Assembly: GCA_963739335.1 (NCBI GenBank)
Contig: CAVUAC010000085.1
Span: forward strand, 3,540 to 67,539
Length of the DNA: 64,000 bases
Direction: 5' to 3'
From: UBA9647 sp963739335
GTDB taxonomy: Bacteria > Bacteroidota > Ignavibacteria > UBA10030
How positions within the stretch are numbered: the first letter of the stretch is position 1; each line of letters begins with the position of its first letter. The notes under the pieces were generated by a model. It had not been told where the DNA came from. It did no database searches and saw only the letters and a list, made by a program, of their open reading frames with translations. This document shows positions 54,513-62,622 of this stretch, piece after piece. Both the position numbers and the translations under genes were made by a program.

Positions 54513-55514
54513 CTATTGCGCGACTGTTATGCGAGTGGAATCTGCAAGAGCGTAGCTACCTTCCGTGATGATACTCATCCCCTCTTTCAGGCTGTGATTG
54601 CCAATAGCGACCGTGGAGTCTGTCATACCCTTCACTTCCACAGACACAGAAATGGACAGGGAATCTCGAGTAAATGTCACAATCGTGTACGAATTGCTCT
54701 CGTCGTTTCGAAGAAGAGCCGCCTTTGGCACAATAAAGACTCCCCTGTGCATGCCTGTTATGATTCTCACGTCGCCGATCATATCGGTCTTCAGGAGTTT
54801 TCGAACGCTAGGATCCCTGGGCGAGAATTTCAAGCGAACTTTCACCGTCTGGCTCATGACATCCGACTGAGGGTTGATCGCCTCGAGCTCTGCCGGCAAT
54901 CTCCTGCCGCCAAGCGCTTGAAGGAAAATGGAGCAACGCTGGCCGACTGCCAGTGACGGAAGGTCACGTGCCGGAACATCAGCCATGAACATCAGACTCG
55001 ACAGGTCGATAACCGTGAAGAGTTCGGCATTTTCTGCGACGAATTCACCCTCGCTGATCAAACGAGTCGAAACAGTACCATTGACCGAGGCACGAATGGT
55101 GACGCTATTCTCCGACGACTTTGCAAGGTCGAGAGCTCGTTGCGCCTCAGCCTTCTGCTCGCTCGTTTTCGCAGAACGAACGAGCGCCTCGGCCCCGGCG
55201 ATCGCTGCTTGTGATTCCTTCGTCTGAATGACGGCCAAGACATCTCCGGCTTGCACGGATGCTCCCTCGAGAGCCAAAACTGAAGTCACTTTGCCCGCGA
55301 CAGGAGAAAAGAGTTTCTGCTTCCTGAGCGCATCGACTTTGCCAATAGCCTGGACCGCGATTTCCATGTCACCGCGTCGAAGGGGCGTTACTTTCACAGC
55401 GACTGTTGCTTTCCCATGACCTCCTCCTTCTTCGTCTTCGGATGAAGTTTTCCGTCCACATCCTGCCACGATGATGATTACGGTGAGGGCACAGGTAGCC
55501 AGAAGATTTTTCAT
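54513..55514 (-). CDS. RND membrane-fusion (adaptor) lipoprotein
   Basis: 333 residues. Lipobox IVAGC with Cys at ~19, then an acidic/His linker (EDEEGGGHG), the split biotinyl-lipoyl domain (KLFSPVAGKVTSVLALEGASVQAGDVL ... ASVNGTVSTRLISEGEFV), a short coiled-coil hairpin and a beta-barrel domain. It bridges the RND pump to TolC. Confidence 0.93.
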   Translation of the reverse strand: MKNLLATCALTVIIIVAGCGRKTSSEDEEGGGHGKATVAVKVTPLRRGDMEIAVQAIGKVDALRKQKLFSPVAGKVTSVLALEGASVQAGDVLAVIQTKESQAAIAGAEALVRSAKTSEQKAEAQRALDLAKSSENSVTIRASVNGTVSTRLISEGEFVAENAELFTVIDLSSLMFMADVPARDLPSLAVGQRCSIFLQALGGRRLPAELEAINPQSDVMSQTVKVRLKFSPRDPSVRKLLKTDMIGDVRIITGMHRGVFIVPKAALLRNDESNSYTIVTFTRDSLSISVSVEVKGMTDSTVAIGNHSLKEGMSIITEGSYALADSTRITVAQ

Positions 55515-55529
55515 GGGCGTTCTTTCGAT

Positions 55530-56810
55530 TTAGCGAGCTGTAAGTTGTTCCAGTTTTGCCAACAATGCTTGCCGATCAGCAAGCGTCTGCAGTTCGTCGA
55601 GTCTGAGGTCGGTCAATAATTGCTGGGCAGTGAGCACTTCGAGCGACAAGACGCCGCCGACGGCATACTTTGATTTTGTCAACGCGAAATTCTCCTCCGC
55701 GGCCTTGAGGCTGGATCGAAGAGACCGAAGTCGTTCCTCCGCTTTCCTAAGCTGAAGCTGAGTTCTTTGATATTCCGTTGTTACGGAGCGACGCACGGCC
55801 TGCAACTGCAATCCCAGCGCCTCAGTCGCCAGCTTCCTTTGCTGGACGCGCAGGTCCGTCGCTCCCCACGTGAAGATGGGCACTTCAAGACTGAGGCCAA
55901 ACATGTAGCCATAGACACCGGAGCGCTCAGACGCCGGCAGACGCAAGTTGTCGATCGACGTGAGCAATCCTGCATCGGCGAAAGCGGAGATGACCGGCAA
56001 TCGTTCGCTTTTCTGGATCTCTGCCTCAAACGCGCTCTTGTTCACGTTCAGTTGTGCCAACGTGACGTCAAGACTCTGAGACACATCCGCAGGTGTTCCC
56101 TCCAGCGTTCGGAGGGCAAGCAGCGATTCGAGTGAACCATCCAAGGTGAAGGATGTGTCGATCTCGCTGCCCATGAGCTCTGCGACTGCGTATTTGGCGG
56201 AGGCAAGCGATCCATGCGCTTTCTGCAGTGACCGCTCGGCAGCCTGCAGCTGCACCTGTGTTTTGAGCACGTCCGTGTAACTCGCTCCTCCACCCTTGGT
56301 CAGTCGCTCAACCAGCTCCAAATAGTCCCTGAGCTGCTGCAAGCTTTGCTGCTGCAGCTGGATCTCCTTCTGCGATCGCAGCCCTTCGATGAAGAGCTGC
56401 TCCACTGCAAAGACGAGATCGCGTTCCGTCACTTGTTTCTCTTTGACCAAGGCATCGCGCTCAACCAGAAGCTGCTCTGACCGCAAGCTCCGCACACCAG
56501 CATCATAGAGCGACTGCTGAATGGCGATGCGCCCTCCAAGCTGACCTCCGTCTGTAATAGCCGGATCGTAGCCGTGAGTTCCCGACGCAGGAGCATAGCT
56601 CGCATCCGTGCTGAGCTTCACTTGCGGCAGCTTGGTGGTCGACAGTTCTTCGCGCGCGAGCTCCGAGGCCCTGATCGCCATATCGGATGCTCGAGACTTC
56701 AGGCTGAACGACTTCGCTTGGTCCAAGCAACGCTGAAGCGTCAGCTGCTGTGCGGGGCAGACGAAAACCGCTACACTCGTCACAAGTGTGGTGAGAAGAA
56801 TGCATTTCAT
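55530..56810 (-). CDS. TolC-family outer-membrane efflux channel
   Basis: 426 residues. Signal peptide (~1-20, ending CPAQQ), then two OEP repeats with long helices (LAREELSTTKLPQVKLS; LERDALVKEKQ; second half QTEYQRTQLQLRKAEERLRSL). The order TolC-adaptor-pump and gaps of 15 and 9 bases show one operon. Upstream 99 bases separate it from the PepSY-like gene. Confidence 0.92.
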   Translation of the reverse strand: MKCILLTTLVTSVAVFVCPAQQLTLQRCLDQAKSFSLKSRASDMAIRASELAREELSTTKLPQVKLSTDASYAPASGTHGYDPAITDGGQLGGRIAIQQSLYDAGVRSLRSEQLLVERDALVKEKQVTERDLVFAVEQLFIEGLRSQKEIQLQQQSLQQLRDYLELVERLTKGGGASYTDVLKTQVQLQAAERSLQKAHGSLASAKYAVAELMGSEIDTSFTLDGSLESLLALRTLEGTPADVSQSLDVTLAQLNVNKSAFEAEIQKSERLPVISAFADAGLLTSIDNLRLPASERSGVYGYMFGLSLEVPIFTWGATDLRVQQRKLATEALGLQLQAVRRSVTTEYQRTQLQLRKAEERLRSLRSSLKAAEENFALTKSKYAVGGVLSLEVLTAQQLLTDLRLDELQTLADRQALLAKLEQLTAR

Positions 56811-56909
56811 TGCTTTCCTTCCTTATTGTGTTGCGGCTTCAATACAAAAATGGGGAATCGTGGATGTCGATTCCCCACTATCCAGCGCATATCACACCAT
56901 CATCCAACA

Positions 56910-57435
56910 CTAGTCCTTTTCGTTCTCTTCCTTCTCTTCCTTTCCTCCCTTTGCTTTCGGTACCACTTTGGTATCCTTAACGACTTTGCCCGTACCTTCA
57001 AAAACTACCTCATGCTTCTCTTTTCCGGATTGGATAACAAGTTCGGTACTGGATCGTATCTCCCTTCGTCAATTTTTCCGATTTGAGAACTTTTCCCTTT
57101 GGATACTCCTTCTTCAACGATTTTGAAACAGCGTCAGGGAGCGCCTTTAGAGGCACCGCCTCTTCGATTTCGGTACACGTGCCATCTGCAGCATAGAGAA
57201 GATCGCGATTGATCTTGCCGTCAACGCTTTCAACCTCATAAAGCGTCTTTCCGTTTTCTACTTCCTTCGAAGTACCTTTGATCTTCGCATTGGGATAGGC
57301 TTTTTGGAACGCAGCTGTGACTGCAGCCGGGAGATCCTTCGCTTTGATCTTCTGCTCCCCCTGGGCATTGGCAGGAACAGTGGAGCAAACGAACAGCGCC
57401 GCAATCAGCGCAAGGATGAATTGAGATTTGTTCAT
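56910..57435 (-). CDS. Periplasmic PepSY-like protein, one frameshift
   Basis: Signal peptide MNKSQFILALIAALFVCSTVPANA, then two PepSY-like repeats, each LP..V..A....YP.AK......V.NGKT.YEV. The frame changes at ~57045 (TAC CGA ACT should be TAC GAA CTT, one extra base), after which it reads YELVIQSGKEKHEVVFEG and ends at 56910 in a very charged tail (GGKEEKEENEKD). Repaired length ~174 residues. Such proteins often sit beside two-component systems and may sense or buffer envelope stress or metals. It carries the response-regulator box in its promoter. Confidence 0.8.
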
Positions 57436-57498
57436 ACTTCACCTCCAAATAGTTATAGGATTCTTGATTTGGCAGCCCTGGGAACCAAGGTCCTACTC

Positions 57499-57533
57499 AC
57501 AAGATAGAACTCAGAAATGAAATCAGGATGAAA
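57499..57533 (-). promoter_or_regulatory. Candidate response-regulator box of the efflux operon
   Basis: Minus strand TTTCAT (57533-57528), 5 bases, TTTCAT (57522-57517), 10 bases, TATCTTGT (57506-57499). The 11-bp period suits an OmpR-family dimer. The same layout occurs ahead of the response-regulator gene. Confidence 0.6.
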
Positions 57534-57579
57534 AAAGCCTCTTCTTCATGCAAGGAGTCAGATCGACGCCCCTACAGTC

Positions 57580-58992
57580 CTACTGAACCTGATGGTCGGA
57601 CCGGTTGAGCGGCAATTCGACCGTGAATATGCTGCCCCGCCCTTCCTCACTCTGAACGGAAATCCTACCGCCATGCAATTCCACAAATCGCTGGGCAATC
57701 GCCAACCCTAAACCACTGCCATCGGTTTTTGATCGGGACTGTGAACCGCGATAGAATCGCTTGAATATTCGTCCCTGCTCGGACTTTGGAATGCCCGGAC
57801 CGCTGTCCTTTATGACAATCGAAGCAGTTCCGGGTTCCGTCTCGCGCACCTTCAGCGAAGCTGAGACGTATCTGTTCTTCGCCGAGTATTTGATGGCATT
57901 ATCCAGCAGGTTGAGAATGACACTCATGAGTTTCTTGTGGTCGCCCTGAATCTCAACAGCCTCCTCGACGAACACCTTGATCTTGACACCCTTCCTCTTG
58001 GCAATCCCGCGGACTGCCTGAACACACTCGACAAGGAGTTCGTCTAGTCTGATCGAGGATAGCTCCAGTTTCAGCTGAGCAGCATCAAGCCTGGCCAGCG
58101 TGAGCAAATCGTTCACCATCGATGAGAGATGGTCGAGTTCAGCAATCGATATGGTGATACTCTCTTTCAATGACGACCTTTGGGCCGAGCGATTCGCGAA
58201 CTCCAACTCGCTCCTCATGATGGTGAGTGGCGTCCGAAGTTCATGCGACGCATCTGCGACGAATTGCCTCTGACTCTTGACCGCGCTGTCTATCCGTGTA
58301 ATCATTTCATTCAGCGCACTGCCGAGCAAATGCACTTCATCCTTCGCTTTCGGCAACTCCAGGCGTGCGTCCAGGCTTGTGGCGCTGATCGTCTCGGCTG
58401 TTCGCACCATCTTCATCATCGGCTTGAACGCCATTGCCGCAATGACATACGCAGCGCAGCCAGACAGAAAAAGTCCCACAGGTATCAGGATGAGAAACAG
58501 CAGTCGCAGGTGAGCCAAGTTGTCTTCGATCTCATGCATCGGTGCCGCGACCTGAACGATGTACTGAATCCTGTTCTCGATTTCAACGGGGCACTGCATA
58601 ACTCGATGTTTCCTGTGGCCGATCTTGACAGTCCACTTTTGCACGGTAGCTTCAGCCCCGGAATTCCAACGCATTTCCGTGTCAAGGAAAAAACCGGGAT
58701 CGGCAAACACCACCTTTCTCTCTGGTGTCAACAAGCGCATCTGGACCGCTGTCAATCCTCCGGTCTGGATCGAATCGAGCTCTGAACGGTTAGGGAAGTT
58801 TGGTTCGAAATGATTTTCCTCGAGCTCTGTCGCAATCTTGTCGGCGTGGCTCTCCAGGCGAGCATCAAGCTTCGCCACCTCGTTATCCAAAGCGCTGTTG
58901 TAAATCAGCAGTGCGAAACCTGATGTCAAGATGCCAAAGACGAGAGTGTACGCGATTACTATTTTGACTTTGATTGAAAGCACATCGATCAC
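57580..58992 (-). CDS. Sensor histidine kinase of the efflux locus
   Basis: 470 residues from GTG. Helices at ~10-32 and ~163-188 enclose a periplasmic loop; HAMP, H-box ADASHELRTPLTIM (His250), N-box LLDNAIKYSAKN, and G-boxes DSGPGIP and GSGLGLAIAQ. QseC/CusS-type architecture. Six bases after the regulator gene. Intact here; a mirror copy with a diverged middle lies at 62.6-64 kb. Confidence 0.92.
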   Translation of the reverse strand: MIDVLSIKVKIVIAYTLVFGILTSGFALLIYNSALDNEVAKLDARLESHADKIATELEENHFEPNFPNRSELDSIQTGGLTAVQMRLLTPERKVVFADPGFFLDTEMRWNSGAEATVQKWTVKIGHRKHRVMQCPVEIENRIQYIVQVAAPMHEIEDNLAHLRLLFLILIPVGLFLSGCAAYVIAAMAFKPMMKMVRTAETISATSLDARLELPKAKDEVHLLGSALNEMITRIDSAVKSQRQFVADASHELRTPLTIMRSELEFANRSAQRSSLKESITISIAELDHLSSMVNDLLTLARLDAAQLKLELSSIRLDELLVECVQAVRGIAKRKGVKIKVFVEEAVEIQGDHKKLMSVILNLLDNAIKYSAKNRYVSASLKVRETEPGTASIVIKDSGPGIPKSEQGRIFKRFYRGSQSRSKTDGSGLGLAIAQRFVELHGGRISVQSEEGRGSIFTVELPLNRSDHQVQ

Positions 58993-58998
58993 CTGAGA

Positions 58999-59676
58999 TC
59001 AGGGCTCTTGATCAGAAAACAAGTAACCGCTTCCTCGGGCAGTGTGGATGAGTGTTGTACCATACCCTTTGTCCACCTTCTGCCGCAGGAATTTCACAAA
59101 AGACTCAATCACGTTGCTCCGCGGCTCAAAATTCATATCCCACAAGTGCTCCGAGATCCGCTGCCTTGAAATGATCTCATGGGGATGCATCATGAAGAGC
59201 TCGAGCAGGGCAAATTCCTTCGCCGTCAAATGTATTTCCTTTCCGTCGCGAAATGCTCGATGGGTCTTCAACTCAAGACGCAGGCCAAAAAGCTCGATGC
59301 TCGTGGTTCGCACGTCCGTTCGCCTACGCGCCAGTGACCGAATCCGGGCGAGAAGCTCGCCCGTATGGAACGGCTTGGGGAGATAGTCATCCGCCCCGCT
59401 ATCCAGCCCTCGTATCTTGTCCTCAACATCGTCGAGCGCCGTGAGCATAAGAATCGGCGTGAGCACTTTCTGCTGCCTTATCTTGCGGCACGTCGTCCAG
59501 CCATCCTGCTTGGGAAGCAAGACATCGAGAATGATCACATCGTTGTCGTTCACCACAGCGAGCTCTTCGCCAGTCATACCATCGTATGCCACATCGACAG
59601 CAAACCCTTCCGCACGCAGACGCTTCTTCAGCGAAGCAGCGATCTTCCTGTCATCCTCTATCAGCAAAATTCTCAT
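58999..59676 (-). CDS. OmpR-family response regulator of the efflux locus
   Basis: 225 residues. Receiver with EDD (8-9), phospho-acceptor Asp51 in ILDVLLPKQDGW, and Lys in YLPKPF. The DNA-binding winged helix begins near 125 (TAKEFALLELFMMHPHEIISRQRI...RSNVIESFVKFLRQKVDKG...RGSGYLF). CusR/QseB-like. Likely activates its own gene and the PepSY-efflux operon through the repeated TTTCAT box. Confidence 0.93.
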   Translation of the reverse strand: MRILLIEDDRKIAASLKKRLRAEGFAVDVAYDGMTGEELAVVNDNDVIILDVLLPKQDGWTTCRKIRQQKVLTPILMLTALDDVEDKIRGLDSGADDYLPKPFHTGELLARIRSLARRRTDVRTTSIELFGLRLELKTHRAFRDGKEIHLTAKEFALLELFMMHPHEIISRQRISEHLWDMNFEPRSNVIESFVKFLRQKVDKGYGTTLIHTARGSGYLFSDQEP

Positions 59677-59688
59677 GACAATCGACCA

Positions 59689-59723
59689 CTATGATACAAC
59701 CTGAATATGAAAAGATAATGAAA
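59689..59723 (-). promoter_or_regulatory. Candidate autoregulatory box of the response regulator
   Basis: Minus strand TTTCAT (59723-59718), 5 bases, TTTCAT (59712-59707), 10 bases, TATCATAG (59696-59689). Identical spacing to the efflux promoter. The regulator ATG is at 59676, so the leader would be very short. Confidence 0.6.
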
Positions 59724-59807
59724 AACTTTGTCATCGAGGCCGGCAAACAAGGCGCGCCTTGAGTCGCTAATAACACTCCAGCACCCGAACGCAGGGAGTC
59801 AGAAGTG

Positions 59808-59843
59808 AAAAAACAGCAGGGCCGACTAAATCTCATCGGCCCT
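59808..59843 (-). terminator. Terminator after the YVTN propeller gene
   Basis: Minus strand AGGGCCGA/TCGGCCCT stem (8 bp), 10-base loop, then GCTG and TTTTTT. Mirrored at 61775-61810. Confidence 0.85.
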
Positions 59844-59919
59844 GAATTGATCAGCATCGCTCGGCAGAGATGCGCACAACTTCTCCTCGCCAGAATACCC
59901 TATGGATATCGCTAGTTTC

Positions 59920-60758
59920 TCACTGTCGATCGAGTATGAGAACCATGAAGCTCCCGGGTTCCATCGTTGGTCGCGGATTGGGACGATCAGCAGTCGGAGC
60001 CGGCGGGGGTCCGAAGGTCGCACCTGCCATATAGATCTTGTGCGTTTTTCCATCCAAAGCCATTGTTCGAGAGCGAGGCTGTGTCGGTACGTTTTCGATA
60101 ACTGTGTACTTGTCCGGGGTCTCCTCTTTGACCACCGTCATCGTTCCTTCCCCATTGGAGCTGAAAGCGAGGCTCGTCACAGGATCATATGCGGCTGCGT
60201 CAACGCCGGAACCGATGGGAATTGATGCGACAACCTTGCCCGACGTATAGTCGAGGACAATCATGAGTTTGTTCCCGCACACTGAGAAGAGTCTGTTATG
60301 CGCACGATCGATTGCCAGGCCGCTGGGCTCTTCGCCTGGTGCGAGAGGCCAGCGCGCGATGACCTTCAATGACTTGGCTTCGAATGCCGTGATGACACTC
60401 TTGTCCTCGATGTTCACAAAGATGTTGCCACGGAGATCGGTTACTGCGAACTCTGGTTTCCCGTCGAGCGCGACCGTCCCCACAATCTCGTACGTTTCTG
60501 CATTGATGGCCGTCGCACTGGAACTTCCACCATTAAAGGTGAACACTTGCTTCGAGAATGGATCATACAGAATCGCATCGGGATTGCGTGCTTTCAACTT
60601 CATGTTCGTCAGGACCTTGAGAGTCTTGAGATCGAATACCGTCACGAAGAATCTCGACCGTTACTCGTGTAGCCGCGGCCCAGATCCGGCGCCAATGCTA
60701 TGCCATGCACACCGTTTGTGTTTGGGATCTCGCCCACTACAGTCTTACTGTCAGTGTC
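59920..60758 (-). CDS. YVTN/YncE-like beta-propeller protein, truncated by the fold-back
   Basis: C-terminal ~275 residues of a YncE-type propeller with repeats such as D.KTLKVLTNMKLKARNPDAILYDPFSKQVFTFNG. The continuous frame starts at 60645 because one G is missing relative to the mirror copy near 60645-60650; upstream sequence to 60758 still codes for the same protein. Beyond 60758 the DNA turns back on itself, so the N-terminus is absent here. Function unknown; members are often exported. Confidence 0.8.
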
Positions 60759-61698
60759 GACAAACTCAAAATCGGCGGCGAAGGGGGATGGGATTATTCG
60801 ATCGTTGACACGACAGCCCATCGGCTCTATCTGTCCCACGGAACGCGAGTCGTGGTTTTTGACACTGACAGTAAGACTGTAGTGGGCGAGATCCCAAACA
60901 CAAACGGTGTGCATGGCATAGCATTGGCGCCGGATCTGGGCCGCGGCTACACGAGTAACGGTCGAGATTCTTCGGTGACGGTATTCGATCTCAAGACTCT
61001 CAAGGTCCTGACGAACATGAAGTTGAAAGCACGCAATCCCGATGCGATTCTGTATGATCCATTCTCGAAGCAAGTGTTCACCTTTAATGGTGGAAGTTCC
61101 AGTGCGACGGCCATCAATGCAGAAACGTACGAGATTGTGGGGACGGTCGCGCTCGACGGGAAACCAGAGTTCGCAGTAACCGATCTCCGTGGCAACATCT
61201 TTGTGAACATCGAGGACAAGAGTGTCATCACGGCATTCGAAGCCAAGTCATTGAAGGTCATCGCGCGCTGGCCTCTCGCACCAGGCGAAGAGCCCAGCGG
61301 CCTGGCAATCGATCGTGCGCATAACAGACTCTTCTCAGTGTGCGGGAACAAACTCATGATTGTCCTCGACTATACGTCGGGCAAGGTTGTCGCATCAATT
61401 CCCATCGGTTCCGGCGTTGACGCAGCCGCATATGATCCTGTGACGAGCCTCGCTTTCAGCTCCAATGGGGAAGGAACGATGACGGTGGTCAAAGAGGAGA
61501 CCCCGGACAAGTACACAGTTATCGAAAACTTACCGACACAGCCTCGCTCTCGAACAATGGCTTTGGATGGAAAAACGCACAAACTATATGGCAGGTGCGA
61601 CCTTCGGACCCCCGCCGGCTCCGACTGCTGATCGTCCCAATCCGCGACCAACGATGGAACCCGGGAGCTTCATGGTTCTCATACTCGATCGACAGTGA
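60759..61698 (+). pseudogene. YVTN propeller, mirror copy with N-terminal addition and a frameshift
   Basis: Plus-strand copy. The centre of the palindrome adds genuine-looking N-terminal coding sequence (GGEGGWDYSIVDTTAHRLYLSHGTRVVVFDTDSK) that the minus-strand copy lacks. It then follows the same protein to ~61585, where a 2-base loss (CACAAACTATAT against CACAAGATCTATAT) shifts the frame. The original end would be at 61698. One Val-to-Leu difference is visible near 61530. Confidence 0.7.
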
Positions 61699-61774
61699 GA
61701 AACTAGCGATATCCATAGGGTATTCTGGCGAGGAGAAGTTGTGCGCATCTCTGCCGAGCGATGCTGATCAATTC

Positions 61775-61810
61775 AGGGCCGATGAGATTTAGTCGGCCCT
61801 GCTGTTTTTT
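61775..61810 (+). terminator. Mirror copy of the propeller terminator
   Basis: Same AGGGCCGA/TCGGCCCT stem followed by TTTTTT, plus strand. Confidence 0.8.
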
Positions 61811-61894
61811 CACTTCTGACTCCCTGCGTTCGGGTGCTGGAGTGTTATTAGCGACTCAAGGCGCGCCTTGTTTGCCGGCCTCGATGACAAAGTT

Positions 61895-61929
61895 TTTCAT
61901 TATCTTTTCATATTCAGGTTGTATCATAG
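61895..61929 (+). promoter_or_regulatory. Mirror copy of the response-regulator box
   Basis: TTTCAT-N5-TTTCAT-N10-TATCATAG on the plus strand, identical to the site at 59689-59723. Confidence 0.55.
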
Positions 61930-61941
61930 TGGTCGATTGTC

Positions 61942-62617
61942 ATGAGAATTTTGCTGATAGAGGATGACAGGAAGATCGCTGCTTCGCTGAAGAAGCGTCT
62001 GCGTGCGGAAGGGTTTGCTGTCGATGTCGCATACGATGGTATGACTGGCGAAGAGCTCGCTGTGGTGAACGACAACGATGTGATCATTCTCGATGTCTTG
62101 CTTCCCAAGCAGGATGGCTGGACGACGTGCCGCAAGATAAGGCAGCAGAAAGTGCTCACGCCGATTCTTATGCTCACGGCGCTCGACGATGTTGAGGACA
62201 AGATACGAGGGCTGGATAGCGGGGCGGATGACTATCTCCCCAAGCCGTTCCATACGGGCGAGCTTCTCGCCCGGATTCGGTCACTGGCGCGTAGGCGAAC
62301 GGACGTGCGAACCACGAGCATCGAGCTTTTTGGCCTGCGTCTTGAGTTGAAGACCCATCGAGCATTTCGCGACGGAAAGGAAATACATTTGACGGCGAAG
62401 GAATTTGCCCTGCTCGAGCTCTTCATGATGCATCCCAATGAGATCATTTCAAGGCAGCGAATTCGGAGCACTTGTGGGATATGAATTTTGAGCCGCGGAG
62501 CAACGTGATTGAGTCTTTTGTGAAATTCCTGCGGCAGAAGGTGGACAAAGGGTACGAACAACACTCATCCACACTGCCCGAGGAAGCGGTTACTTGTTTT
62601 CGGATCATGAGCCCTGA
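61942..62617 (+). pseudogene. Response regulator, mirror copy with frameshifts
   Basis: Identical to the minus-strand regulator through residue ~173 (one His-to-Asn change at HPNEI). A small deletion at ~62465 (CGAATTCGG against CGGATCTCGG) breaks the frame inside the DNA-binding domain. Further small changes near 62555 and 62600 mark the start of the diverged stretch. Confidence 0.75.
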
Positions 62618-62622
62618 GCTCG

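Noticed and set aside
60642..61357. Minus-strand frames opposite the right-arm propeller copy
   Set aside because: Antisense shadows produced by the palindrome; no independent coding signal.
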